Part shown: positions 12,532 through 25,710 of the stretch, piece by piece
How the letters are laid out: each line of letters starts with the position of its first letter
Position numbering within the stretch: position 1 is the stretch's first letter
Assembly: GCA_964035545.1 (NCBI GenBank)
Contig: OZ037771.1
Coordinates: forward strand, 10,889,480 to 10,953,479
DNA from: Bugula neritina
Taxonomy: Eukaryota; Bryozoa; Gymnolaemata; Cheilostomatida; Bugulidae
DNA length: 64,000 nt
Reading direction: 5' to 3'
Notes under the pieces: model-generated
What the model saw: the letters and a program-made list of their open reading frames with translations, nothing else
Told to the model about the DNA's origin: nothing
Database searches by the model: none
Made by a program: the position numbers and the translations under genes

Positions 12532-15500
12532 ATGATGGTTTACCGTAGACATTGCTGTTGGTACTCCAACATTATTTTAGCTGCTGTAACTAATATGTTG
12601 ATAGTCAGCTGTTGGGGTGCTGCCATCAATCAGACAACTATTTCTACGACAACGGCAACGAAGTTGACCACCACCATAGCAGATGCTGAAGGAAATACAA
12701 GCACATCTAATAATACTACAGTAAGTAGAAAATATTGTCAAGGTTATGATTTCTTGCATATAGTGAAAAGTTAGAAAAAGTATTTAAACAGGGTCAGCAA
12801 CTTTTTTCACTACAGAAAGTTGGCAACTTATCATTTTACATTACTGGGAAATTTTTAATAAGTTATACCAACTTTCATGTATGTAATGTATATGTAGTTA
12901 CTCCTTGTGTCTAACTGCAGGTTATAATTTCATATATTAAATCTTAGGCCTATGGTTGATTCAACTCTATATAATGTACCAGATCCTGAATAGCAGCTTG
13001 AATTAATTTAGGAACCACAGAAGTCATACGTATGCTGCCAAATAACCATGACTGACTTATTCCAAATTTCTTGGAAAATTATTTTTAAGTCCTAATGTGC
13101 TAAATGTATTAAAGGTTTCCCAATGATCAGCCAATTTTAATCAATTTGAAGATGTGTAGTTTTTTTTCTTTGAAGGAAACGCAATTTTTGTGTTTTAAAA
13201 TGCGCCGAGGTGAGCCAACCGAATTTTAGTAACCTGGTTAAGTGTTAGCAGTAAATTCTACCAAAATAACTCTGGAAACCAAAAATTTGAGCAAATGGTC
13301 AGTTTTAATTGCAATAAAGCAAAACATTATTTAAGATAGAATATTAATTCTAATGCACTAGAACAAAGAAATAAACAGATCAAAAATTATTTTGCCAAAA
13401 AGTAATAATATGTTTTATAATAGATTAGTTATAAAACTCCTCTAAAGATAAAACTGAGTTGATCTAAGCAATGGACTTATTAAAGTTCAGCCTTAAGTTC
13501 CTGTTTGTCTCTTTATTTGCACATATTCCGAGAAATTATTGCTATGATCCATATGATTAATATAACATACAATGTGTGGGATCTGTGACACATTCACAAT
13601 CATACAATCCAAATTGCCTTGTCTGTTAGATTCATATGGGAAAAAGTGCAAATCTATCACAATCAATCAATAAATTTAAAAAAGGATCATGTATGTATTT
13701 CAGGGAATGACAATGACAGACTACATGAAAGCGATGAACATGTCAGATATGTTGTCTGCCGAAAACCACACAATGGCAGCCATGACCTTCGTGAACATGT
13801 ACAACACACAGAGCACCATGCCGGGCCACAAACAGATGGCTACAATGCAGATGGAAATAGGTAATTATACCTTGCAGAGTTTGTGGAAGCTCTAAATTAA
13901 TAATACAACTTGCCTTAAAGATTTCTTAAGAAGCCAAGTGTTCTGTAGACCAAATGTTACTAAGGTGTACATAAATACTTTGACTATATGTTACTGAAAT
14001 GTATAACACTCAGACTATAATGTTATATTACTGCAATCAAGTAATACTTGGACTAAATGTTACTGTTATCGAGTAATTCTTGAGCTATATATAATATATG
14101 TCACCACAACCTAAATTGTACTTAGACTAATTAAGAATAGAACAAGCATTAATTATACTGAATATTTCTCATACTTTTTTACTTAAAACTGCAAGTTAAA
14201 CCTCTGTATCTAAACTTCAATCTGTTGAATTATGTGCATATTCAGTAACTTATCAGGTTGCACTGTTTATGCTATAAGTTTTTAGGAGGAATTTCACTGA
14301 ACTGGATTTCAAATAAAAACAAGTTGTTATGTTAATGTGTGTCGCAATTGCTTGCCTTGTAGAGCATACAATTGAACACTATAGCCAGAAATAAACAGTT
14401 AGAGATGCAATTATTATGATTCTCCCTTATCACATCATGTATGGTTATAGTAGTGTAATCAGATAGTGAGGATCATATTTGGTTGTTAGTGCTACAGCCA
14501 GGGTATATGTTATCCGGTGTTCTTGTAGGTTGTTTATTAAGTCCTTGTATTCATTGATTATGCAGGGTGTAGGCTATTCTATGTAAGCTTATAGTAGATC
14601 TCCTATTCTGTCACACTTCCTTAATGGTATGTGGATAACAAAACTGTACCACCATAACTGACGTACCACCATAACTGACGTGCTACCATAGCTGACGTGC
14701 CACCATAGCTGACATATCACCATAGCTGACATTTCACTGTAACTGACGGGGTTTTGCCAGTCATGATCAACTGGATGTCAAGTGCATCTCCACCTTCATT
14801 TCAATTATTAATGTTTCGGTGTTTCACTTGACTCGCTGATTTACTATAAGCATTTAGTCTGGCAGAACTGGGGGTTAGGTTCGCAATCTCGGATAAAGTT
14901 TTTTTCTCTTTTGATTATTTATCTTGAGGGTCCAGGTAGATGTTTCCAGGTGGGTGTGGACCTGCCACCCTTGAGCATTTCGAGAAATCCAAGATGGCAG
15001 CCAATTATGAAAAAATCGTAATCTAGTCGGCATAAAGTCTATATTATGTTGCAAAAACAAAATTTTTTTGATGATTAAAATAGATGTGCATTTTTAGAAT
15101 GAATATGTGCAATGCCAGTAAAAAAGAAATCAAAGTAAAGAGCTAAGAGACATGTTTTTCAGCTCAAAAATCGGAATTGCTTCAATAAAACATCACATAT
15201 GGTGCAGAGAAATGATACAAGGTTTTTGAATGGCTGTTTGGGCACTGGGCAGATATATAAAAAAAACATTACTTATTGCCAGGAAATAGAAAGTGAAAAA
15301 AAGATACAGATGCAACATATTGCTCAGCTTAAGTTAAAATTGAACGTATATATAATCGTACAAATGCGACAAACTTTCACTCATGTTCATATTAAACACC
15401 TTTTTCATTTTTATCATTAGTGTTTGTTAGAAATGTTAGTTCATTGCAGCACACTCTTGTTACTGCTTCACAAGGGCAGAACTCTGTGCATGGGATAGAT

Positions 15501-18500
15501 GTACTAGAATAGCCATATCTTGTTGTTTAACATGATTGTTGGCTTCCACAGGAGCATTTAATGAATTTGGGCCATTTTACTTTATTTAGTACACATCAGC
15601 AGATTATGATCAAACATTTTGAAGTTTGCTCAAAATTCATGAAACTTACTGTATGGGGTAATAGAATTCGCTGATTCTATCTATGCATAACAAAATGACT
15701 GGGAAGAGGTCCTGCAACATTTAAGCGCGGCGTCATTGTCATACGAGCTAAATATACATTTGTGAATCATCACGGCCTATATAATACCTCAATGTAATAA
15801 TAAATTAGGAATAGACATAGAAAATCATGCATAATTGGAAAACCTTAATTATTCAGTTTTATTTGTTAAAATTTTGATAGTTTGAGGCAAAAATATAAAC
15901 TGTAAAAAATCGCCAAAAGCTAGAGCCGTCGAGTGTACACCAAATTAACTAACATGATCTACTTCATAATACTGTCTGGTGTAAGCACAACATCATTTCA
16001 TAATCCTTTTGGAAAAAGAGATTCTATTAGATTCCCTATCACTTACCAATGTTCTAGTGGGTTTAATGCCGCAGTTTCATATGGCTACCTGGAGGTGTGC
16101 TCTGGTGACATTGTCCAATAGCTTCATCTGTAGGAGGCAAAGTACATAAGTTAAAGGCACATCGCAAATAGCATTGCTGACCTTGGTTTCCCAAGTCTTT
16201 TGTCTTGTAGATGTCATGGAGGAGTACTTTGCATAATTGTAGCAACATAGCATAAACTTGGTAGCTTGTATGAATAGTAATCCTGAAAAAAGCACTAGTG
16301 TCACCAAATCACATTTTCCTTCTACCAAGACATTTAGTATGACTCCCTTTCCAATATTCTACATTGTTGCCCTTGAGAGACCATGGGAAGGCAGCAAATT
16401 GTTCATTATAGGGCTTTGTCTCAGACTTTCTCATCCAGTACGCCGTTGTCCAAGATGAGTAGCGGTTTTGCAGGGCACCAAGTGCTATCAGAGAGTGTCA
16501 TCTGATTCTATTGTCAACATCTTCATCTGAGAAGCCACATTTCAGTATGCCATCCTTCACTGTATCCGTTAACCTTTTTTGCCCCCTCCCCCTCTCCGTT
16601 TCTCTTTCTCTGTATCTTCATCTCAGCCACCATTATATCTTTCTCCGTATCTCTTCTGCGCACATGTCCATACTATTGAAGAGGTCTTCTCCTCATGTCT
16701 ATTGCGATAGCTTCTATTTTGGCCTCCTCCTTTATATTATCATTTGTTACATGGTCTTCCCAATTCATATTGTAAATTTTTTTAAGCATCCTCATCTCAG
16801 TTGCACTTATCTGCTTCAATATTGACAAGAGCAACTGGGTGGCATCATTCTTTTAGTGGGTCACTGCAGAGTTCAATCTTCCATTTGACAGACTCCCTGT
16901 CCTTTGAATCAGATTGGATTCTTGATTGCATCTCATCCTTATGAGTAGTGAAAGCATTTATTTCAGACTCATCCCTGATGTCACTGAGGCCATACTATAT
17001 CTTGTTGCATGCAGAAGTGCTGTACACCCACACCTTGAGAGTTTCGAATTTAGTGGTGATGCCAATGATTCCCCTTGCTGTGACCAAATCTCACGAAGGT
17101 CACCTCAATGGTCATGTCTGACCAGATGCCGTCGAGCTGGCCGCGTTTATGATGCATTGCGTGGTTACCAGCCGCGAATTCAATCCTTACATCTTGTGGC
17201 ATGACCTCCACGCTATGCAGATAGTGCATTTCCTCTTCTATTGCTAGGTATAAGGCCCAGTCTCATTTTCTAACAGATATGATGTGGGTGTTGATGGTAA
17301 AAATTGGTCCAATAAAGCACATGGCCCACAGTTTTGCTGTTCTTGAGCTCTCTGCAATCTTAATCAACATCTTTTCAAGCTCCTTCATGCTAGTGATTAC
17401 ACTTTCATCAAGACTAGCTTTAACAGTTCTCCCACCAATATTCTCAGACCTTGTACATTCTGGAGAAACTTTTTCTATTTAGCATTTTGGAGAAACAACC
17501 AAAAGTAGAATTAACTACTTCTACCAAACCACTTTCAGCTATTAGTGTTCCAGTGCACCCAACATAGGTCATTAAAAGGGGAGAAATTAATAGTAAACGT
17601 TAATGAAAGGGGATTGGTATGAAAAAGGTAGGGAACCACTGTTCTAATAGATGTATTACTTCCCTCAGCATGAAATACATTTTCATTTATAAAAAACTGT
17701 TGCAAATGCTTTTAGAGGAAAAGTCAAATGGGCTGATTGTAGAAATAGTTTTCGAAAGCAAAAATGTCAATATTTAGATAAATGGTGTGTCAATAATAAA
17801 GCAATTAAATTATGTTAAGAAGCCTTGGTGCTGTGTTATTAAAATTTTTGACCCCTTTTTATAACTTTAAAAAACATAGTTAAAGTTTTAAAACTGAAAA
17901 TAACTATTAAGTTGGCAGCTTAACAAACCTTTTCGATAGGCATGCCAGTTGGAAATAAATTGCTATTCAACTCATATGGCAATGACGTTGCATTTTAAGT
18001 TTGCAGAACTCCTTTCAGCTTTATTTGGTGGACATACTTGTAATCAGCATATAAAATCACACCATATAGTAAACTTTCATGAAGTTAGAACAAACTGATG
18101 CAGAGATAAAAGGAAATTATAAACACGGCAAGGTTAGGTTAAACTTGAAAAAATGAATGATTAAGGCTTAGCTTAGTTACCCTTGGGTATCATTTGCCTA
18201 TTACTCAATAATGCATATGTTAAAGGCACATGCATCTTTATTATATTAATTTCTAAAGATTTCAAAGCATTGGAACCTTAAATTTAGCCCCAATGGGTAG
18301 GTACATTTGAATTAAAAAAAATCGTTTGGTGCCTGGCGGCCATCTTGAATTTCTCGAAATGCTCAAGGGTGAGAAGTCCACACCCACCTAGAAACATTTA
18401 CCTAGACCCTATATTTGAATAATCAGGAGAGAAAAAAACTTTATCCGGGGTTGCGAACCTAAGTCAAAAATTGGCATTTTTCTGCCAGACTAATTTGAAT

Positions 18501-21500
18501 ATTATTTGAGAGGCACAGAGTTAATATGCTGAAATATATTGCCATATAGCTTTAATTTGAACAAGAGAGCAAAGAAATATGGCTATATTATTGAGTTGAA
18601 GTGGGAGATAAAATTGAGTGCCTTAGAATCCGTAGTTTGAAATTAAAGCTTAGAACAAACTTATTTCTGGATTTACACTACAGAAAATCATGGAAAATGT
18701 TACTGTACAATCTCAATGAGTTGGGTTCTCTTGATTTGCAATAAAAAGTTGCCTGCTTCAATATAAATACCAGCAAAATTGTTGTCAGTGTTTGAATTTG
18801 ATGTTATTGCTATAAAATAGCTTTTTAATGTGAAATGAGCTAATATTGCTCAACATACGCTGACATATATCTTGTACATACTTTGACATATATCTTGTAC
18901 ATACGCTGACATATATCTTGTACATACTTTGACATTTGGTTAACTAGTCTCATGTTTAATGATGCCTATAGTCATGGTGTATAACTATTATATATAAGTT
19001 ATCTTAGAATCTAGTTACCAATTATGTTATATTCACTTACCTGATGCTAATAATAAACACACTGAGCAGATGGACCCCAGGTTTTATTCCATGTATAAGT
19101 ATCCATTACACCAGATAAGACAAGTTGCCAATAATTAGTATCTAGATGCTGACTATATGTCCAGGAGTTCTGATACTTCTATATCCTGGCGTGATATATC
19201 TTTTTTCACACGAATGTATAAAATGTAGTCTATGTAAACTATAGTAATACATAATATGTTTTAGATGTGTCATCTGAACCTATACTGGAGATGGTAAGCA
19301 GTGACAGTGTAGAGGATATGAATATGACAGGTATAGACTCTAAATTCGAATGACTATAAGTATAATATAGTAAATATAAGTATAGTATGCTAACTATTAG
19401 TATAATATATAGTAACTATGAGCATGATATAATAGCTTTAACTATAGTAGCTTTAACTATAGTAGCTTTAACTATAGTAGCTTTAACTATAGTAGCTTTA
19501 ACTATAGTAGCTTTAACTATAGTAGCTTTAACTATAGTAGCTTTAACTATAGTAGCTTTAACTATAGTAGCTTTAACTATAGTAGCTTTAACTATAGTAG
19601 CTTTAACTATAGTAGCTTTAACTATAGTAGCTTTAACTATAGTAGCTTTAACTATAGTAGCTTTAACTATGGTAGCTTTAACTATAGTAGCTTTAACTAT
19701 AGTAGCTTTAACTATAGTAGCTTTAACTATAGTAGCTTTAACTATAGTAGCTTTAACTATGGTAGCTTTAACTATAGTAGCTTTAAATATAGTAGCTTTA
19801 AATATAGTAGCTTTAAATATAGTAGCTTTAAATATAGTAGCTTTAAATATAGTAGCTTTAAATATAGTAGCTTTAAATATAGTAGCTTTAAATATAGTAG
19901 CTTTAAATAATATAGTAGCTTTAAATAATATAGTAGCTTTAAATAATATAGTAGCTTTAAATATAGTAGCTTTAAATATAGTAGCTTTAAATATAGTAGC
20001 TTTAAATATAGTAGCTTTAAATATAGTAGCTTTAAATATAGTAGCTTTAAATATAGTAGCTTTAAATATAGTAGCTTTAAATATAGTAGCTTTAAATATA
20101 GTAGCTTTAAATATAGTAGCTTTAAATATAGTAGCTTTAAATATAGTAGCTTTAAATATAGTAGCTTTAAATAATATAGTAGCTTTAAATAATATAGTAG
20201 CTTTAAATAATATAGTAGCTTTAAATATAGTAGCTTTAAATATAGTAGCTTTAAATATAGTAGCTTTAAATATAGTAGCTTTAAATATAGTAGCTTTAAA
20301 TATAGTAGCTTTAAATATAGTAGCTTTAAATATAGTAGCTTTAAATATAGTAGCTTTAAATATAGTAGCTTTAAATATAGTAGCTTTAAATATAGTAGCT
20401 TTAAATATAGTAGCTTTAAATATAGTAGCTTTAAATATAGTAGCTTTAAATATAGTAGCTTTAAATATAGTAGCTTTAAATATAGTAGCTTTAAATATAG
20501 TAGCTTTAAATATAGTAGCTTTAAATATAGTAGCTTTAAATATAGTAGCTTTAAATATAGTAGCTTTAAATATAGTAGCTTTAAATATAGTAGCTTTAAA
20601 TATAGTAGCTTTAAATATAGTAGCTTTAAATATAGTAGCTTTAAATATAGTAGCTTTAAATATAGTAGCTTTAAATATAGTAGCTTTAAATATAGTAGCT
20701 ATAATAATTACATAACACACAATGAGTCAACATGATGCCTGACTTTCTGTGACAGAGCTAATGGGGGAAGAGTTTGAGTTTGCTGGATGCCAGCCATACC
20801 ATCAAGTGGTGATGATACCCAATGACAGTCCGAATGTATATCTGGTTCCGTCTTGTATCAGTGTGAAGAGGTGCGGAGGGTGCTGTTTAGATGACAGCAG
20901 AATGTGTGAGCCAATCTCAACCTCAGATATTTATGTGAAGGTCGGTATATTGATAGAGAAGTCATGCTTATTAGTCTCATTATAATCTAACTAAAATACT
21001 CTTTAAAATGCTCTGTGTTATAGACCTAAAGTAGTCTGATAATACACGTTGTAGGTATTAAAATATGTATACACCAGAACCAATATCATAGCCCAAGAAA
21101 TGGTGGATACAGTAAAGGTAGTTGAACACACCCAGTGTGATTGTGCTTGCAAAGTGAAAGCTAGTGACTGCAATGAGAATCAATATTATGGTATGTTATA
21201 GCATATGTAAAATATGCATATATAAACATATATTAACTGGACAAGTGATAACCTCTGCAATTACTTATTATGTAATAATGTTGACTGTCTTATATGAGTG
21301 ACACTTACAGAAATTTCCAGAATTGAAGCAAAAATAATTTTCAGTATGTAGAAAACTTTCTCTGAATGATAAAATTTGCAGCTCGACTGAAATTAGTTAT
21401 TTAAAAGAATTATTGTTATGTGAATGATACGAAATTCTATCAGACAACATTCTATTTGCCGAATACTGTTTACTGTGTATAACCATTTCATATTTAGTGC

Positions 21501-22697
21501 TTACTATGTACTGCATGTTTACTACATGTTATATGCAGGCTACTGCTTAACATGTAGTGTAAGACGCTTACCACACATCATTCTGTATATGGTTTATATA
21601 GTATGCATTATTTACATGTAATGCTTACTATATATGTATTGCAATGTGGTGATAGCTATAACAAACTATGAATGTTGCAGATGATTTCTACTGTCAGTGT
21701 GTGTGTAACAACCAACATTTATCTGGTACATGTCCTACTGGTAAGATCTGGAGCAATGCTGTGTGTGGCTGTGTGTGCCATGTAGCTGTGCCTTGTGTAG
21801 CACCACTTGTCTTCAACTTCAGCACGTGCAGGTATTAATATTGTATTACATCCAAATGTCAACTGTACAACCACCTGTTGGCTGTACAACCACCTGTCGG
21901 CTGTACAACTACCTGTCAACTGTACAACCACCATCAACTGTACAATTACCTGTCAGCTGTACAAGTACCTGTCAGCTGTACAACCACCTGTCAGTTGTAC
22001 AATCACTTGTCAGCTGTACAAGTACCTGTCAGCTGTATAAGTACTGCTGTTAATTGTAAAATTACCTGTCAGCTGTAAAATTACCTGTCAGCTGTACAAT
22101 TACCTGTCAGCTGTATAAGTACCTGTTAATTGTACAATTACCTGTCAGCTGTATAACTGCCTAGCTGTTAGCCATACGCTATAACCTGTTACCGTATATA
22201 CCTGTTGACTTTGTACTTGTGACCATATGTGCTGTTTATGTGTCATTTTATTATGGTTTAAATTAATTAGTAGAGGACTTATGAAAAATTATACTCTGAT
22301 TATGCCAGCAAACTTTACTAGAATAATTTAAATGCTTGATTAAAACGATAGCAAAGTGTTAACAAGGTTCACTTCAAAAAGATTATTAAAATCTTTATTC
22401 ATGAAGGAAAAACCTCTTGACCGTTAGATAAAATGGCCATTTTTAGAGTAAATTCCTATTCCAAATTTAGTTCTTTTGCTGAATTTTTAGATCAATATTA
22501 TTTTTACTTTAGAAAAAAGTCAAATGTTGTATAAATATGTTGGCTATATACTTTGTTAGCCATGCAATATACTTTGAACTGCAATATAAATCGATTACTA
22601 GCTGTTGAAAAACTCATACAAGTGTCCATGCAGCTAATTCAAAATCTCATTATATTGTAGCTGTGGACATCCTAACTTTATTTCCCCAGCAGTTTAA
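12532..22697 (+). CDS. VEGF/PDGF-family growth factor precursor
   Basis: Seven coding exons (12532-12720, 13704-13860, 19265-19330, 20756-20940, 21055-21190, 21681-21831, 22661-22697) join in phase to 306 codons plus TAA. The start is the ATG before MVYRRHCC; a hydrophobic signal-peptide-like stretch (NIILAAVTNMLIVSCWGAA) follows. Next come a Thr/Asn-rich, probably glycosylated segment and a methionine-rich segment encoded by exon 2. Exons 4 and 5 carry the cystine-knot growth-factor domain: C..., PSCISVKRCGGCC, then EHTQCDCACK, the signature spacing of PDGF/VEGF. Exon 6 and the short last exon add CxC motifs (YCQCVCNN, GCVCH, TCSCGH) like the C-terminal repeats of VEGF-C/D. The family ligand is secreted and signals through receptor tyrosine kinases. 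The donor after exon 4 is the weak AAG|GTCGGT. The domain is secure; exact orthology (VEGF versus PDGF) is inference. Confidence 0.9.
14646..14752. repeat. 17-18 bp tandem repeat, about six copies
   Basis: Tandem, imperfect copies of ACCACCATAACTGACGT in intron 2 of the VEGF-like gene, just outside the inverted-repeat element that starts at 14857. Confidence 0.8.
14857..18490. mobile_element. 3.6 kb DNA-transposon-like element with inverted ends and TA target sites
   Basis: The left end (GTCTGGCAGAA, then AGGTTCGCAA and CATTTCGAGAAAT to about 15005) is the imperfect reverse complement of the right end (about 18335-18490, ending TTCTGCCAGAC). Both ends are bordered by TA (14855-14856 and 18491-18492), as expected for elements that duplicate a TA target. 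The arms are about 150 bp. The interior has no intact transposase. Around 16900-17250 the minus strand shows a decayed frame with phrases such as MPQDVRIEFAAGNHAMHHKR and GIWSDMTIEVTFVRFGH, broken by stops. The element sits in intron 2 of the VEGF-like gene. Superfamily is not assigned. Confidence 0.6.
16500..17250 (-). pseudogene. Decayed protein-coding fragment inside the inverted-repeat element
   Basis: Read on the minus strand, this stretch has locally protein-like composition (more GC, no A/T runs) but is broken by stops and frame changes. Readable pieces include FAAGNHAMHHKRGQLDGIW and SDMTIEVTFVRFGHSKGN. They suggest the remains of an ORF carried by the surrounding element. I do not assign a family. 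Confidence 0.35.
18854..18935. repeat. 23-bp tandem repeat, about four copies
   Basis: Alternating copies of TACGCTGACATATATCTTG and TACTTTGACATATATCTTG, each followed by TACA, in intron 2 of the VEGF-like gene. Confidence 0.85.
19433..20702. repeat. 15-bp minisatellite, about 84 copies, filling a VEGF-gene intron
   Basis: The unit is CTTTAACTATAGTAG in the first third and CTTTAAATATAGTAG afterwards, a single C-to-A change that divides the array into two blocks. Two separate triplets of 18-bp units (CTTTAAATAATATAGTAG, near 19906-19958 and 20170-20222) suggest a larger duplication within the array. The array makes up nearly all of the intron 19331-20755. Because 15 is a multiple of three and the unit lacks stops in two opposite frames, frames of about 440 codons stay open on both strands; these are not genes. 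Confidence 0.97.
21850..22155. repeat. 16-17 bp tandem repeat in a VEGF-gene intron
   Basis: Degenerate tandem units around CCTGTCAGCTGTACAA, with variants CAACTGTACAACCA and AGCTGTAAAATTA. It lies just downstream of exon 6 of the VEGF-like gene. Short Cys/Tyr-rich frames across it are repeat artefacts. Confidence 0.85.
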
Positions 22698-25600
22698 CAG
22701 CTGAACCCTCTCCAGATTTCTTTCTCTCTTCCTTCTGGACTAGATAGTTATTTTTTATTCAACTTGCTTATTTCTTAATTAAATATTAGTTTTTATTAAA
22801 CAAGGAGTTATCTTCTTAAAAACCTGTGTATTACAATTTATTTCAATTATTTAATATATTTTGTAAAGGGTTTTTACATTTTATAATTGACAATCCACTG
22901 ACAATCAATCTTCTAAAAAAAGTTCTTAGAGTTGGTTTAGTCTTTAAACTCACAGCTAAATTTATATCATTGCGATGAGCCATTAACGTTGAATTAAAGG
23001 GCACTTTTGCCACATTCAGAAAGCACATTACGTATCCATGACAAATATATATTAGCAGCATTTATAACATACGCTAAGCCAACCTCTTTTTATACTGAAT
23101 ACGAGCTTTATTATATTGTTCAATTTGTATTCTGAGAAAACAGTTTAATATTTATAGCAGTTACATTACATACTCATTTATTTTCTTTTGTTTATTACAA
23201 GATAATGTTACATAATAATAGAGTATATTTGCTGTATTCTTTATATCAAATAAATTCAGTTTGTATATCACAACTCTCTGTGCACAATGTTGTTTATAGT
23301 AGACATTGACAATCAGTAAACTCTGAAAACCAATCATACAAACAGCCTAAACACAGATTCAGATAGACTGTATAAGATATTTATTTAGTACTAACATTTG
23401 CATGCTGTGTGTAATTCTTGTCATATAAAAATATCATTGCATGAAAAAAAAGATGAAGCCACGAGGAAACACTAATAATATTGCATTAAGTTGATATAAG
23501 CACATCATGCCAGCTTACAGCCAAATTACAATAAATATCTGTAATCATTGATATAATATACATTTCAATATGTCTTATTATTATTTTACTAAATTGAATG
23601 CACTCAACAGTTTGTACAATGAAGTTCTTTGGTAATTGTTGCTATTTATAGAAATTTCATGACAACTACCAGACATTATTTTTATAAGTTAATGATTTAC
23701 ATGATAATATGTCTTTTGGGAGTCTTTAGTTTTATTCAATTAACAAAGTATCAGTAGTTAGTGTAGAGTTCCAAATAAACTCTCTAAACAATTATATGAG
23801 GTATAGAAATGCAAATCAAAGTCAATTCATTAGAGATTGTATATAATCTCTAATCAATTGATTTTGATTAAGCATCAATGTAAAGTCCTAAATGCACACT
23901 TCCATGTAGATGTAATACTTGTAACCACCTGCATGGGAAATACCTGCAGTAAGCTAGGTTAGGAGCAGCTAGTTCAACAAACCTCATTTATAGGTACTTC
24001 AATACATTTTTATACAAAAAGATTTACTTGAATCAATGAAACACCAATTTGCTAAAAATTACCATTAAGCTTACAACATCTTATACACATTGTGCAGTAG
24101 TCTTAAACATTCTCATAAAGTTTTTAAAGTCAACAAATTTTTTGCACATGCAATCTTTTGTACTCTATGCCATTGTTGGTAGACAAATCTATTGACTAAT
24201 GCAATCAATTAATAAACCCTAGACAAGCTGATCAAGATAATCATAGCACAAAGTCCCCAGTGTCGTGAAAATACAGCCATGGAATGAGCTTCTTTCTTTT
24301 GTTATCTAACACGACATCTAATAGAAACTTGTCTAAAGACCCTTAAATGGCGCTTATGATATGCAATTTTAAAAAGAGAAGCCAATTTTTTTAATTTACA
24401 AAACATCTGGGAGACATGCATTTGCGAGCAGAGCAAGTTTGAAGCATTTTTTATTTTATAAACTAGTAAAAACCTAAAACAAGTTATCAAAAGTTTATTT
24501 AAGCAGGTAAGCAGTTATATATGCAGGTAAAATAATTATTTATTTTTTGGTGTTTAGCGGTCCAGTTATGTTTCAGAACTATTCTTGTTGTGTGCTTATC
24601 CATAGGCCTAAAATGTGATGCAATAATATCATTTTATAAACCAACACTTGATTAAAACAATATTATATTAAATTTGAAGTTAAAATCGTAAATGACAGTA
24701 GTAAGCATACGATACAGAGAGGCAAAATTTGTACCATGATATGGGCTAAAAGAATAATTAAACTACACTACTTTGTATGGCTAAAGTAACTGTTTAGTTG
24801 GTTATTATTTGAAATACAATTGATCACAGTATATTATCATCACCTTTTGCTGTGTAATAAAGTTTGAGGGGCTTGAACACATATAATGCGTATATTCTTT
24901 ATTATATAAACTATAGAAGTAAATTATATACATTATATACATGTTATAAATTATATAGGCATGTATTGCAGACAAAATATTATTTAAAATATTATATATT
25001 ATTTCTTCAAATTCTCTAAAAAATCTGCATATCTTTAGATCTGAGAAAAAATTTGCTATGTCACGATCTCCAGTGATATTTGACAAATTTTCATTCAAAA
25101 GAACAAACTTGTTAAGAGAAGAAAAGAAACAGCAGGCTACTGAAAGTAGTGAGTACAAGGCTGTAAACAACAATTATTAATTTATAAATATAGTTTTGAG
25201 CTCGTTTTCTACACTTCAGCATACTGATATTTTTTACTGCAGGCTGCTTTTATTCTTAATTATTGTAAATATGCAAACTCGATGCATTTAAAACTTATTA
25301 AGTTGCAAATTATTCAAGAATTGTAAAACCTGCAATAGTTATATCAATTTTATAATTAAACAATTATTAGTGATAATGATCAAGTTATAACATAATCAGT
25401 GAAAACGCTTTAAAATAAATCTGTGAAATCGATGACATGCATATACATACATCATAATTGCAAACCAATAATTTATCAACAAAAAATGATTTTCAATAAA
25501 ACTTCTGTAACGTCTTGGAAGCTCCTTTGTTTGACAGCGCTAAAATAAATAAAGCAGTAAAAGAGGTTTTTTAATGGAATGTTTCCCTGACTTACTTTTG

Positions 25601-25710
25601 AAGCAGCTTGTATACAATTGCTGCTCTCTAAACAGCCCTCATCTAGCACTTATACTTCTTCTACATGTACTGAGAGGTATTCACATATGTAATACAACTT
25701 GCCTTTCCAG
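22698..25710. other. Intergenic region between the VEGF-like and BarH-like genes
   Basis: About 3 kb of AT-rich sequence. It should hold the 3' UTR of the VEGF-like gene (an AATAAA at 23249-23254 is a possible poly(A) signal) and at least one upstream exon or the promoter of the homeobox gene. I could not recognise that exon. A short hairpin lies at 23829-23854. No other gene is supported. Confidence 0.5.
23829..23854. repeat. Short perfect inverted repeat (hairpin)
   Basis: ATTAGAGATT, a 6-nt spacer GTATAT, then AATCTCTAAT. Flanking CAATTC and CAATTG extend the symmetry imperfectly. Role unknown. Confidence 0.6.

Noticed and set aside
19387-20720. Open frames of about 440 codons on both strands (repeated NIVAL / ATIFK)
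   Set aside because: They are produced by a 15-bp minisatellite whose period is a multiple of three and has no stop in those frames. The region is an intron of the VEGF-like gene.
25574-25676. Candidate 5' coding exon of the BarH-like gene starting MECFPDLLLKQL
   Set aside because: It would join in phase, but the intron would be only 34 nt and the peptide looks nothing like a homeobox N-terminus.
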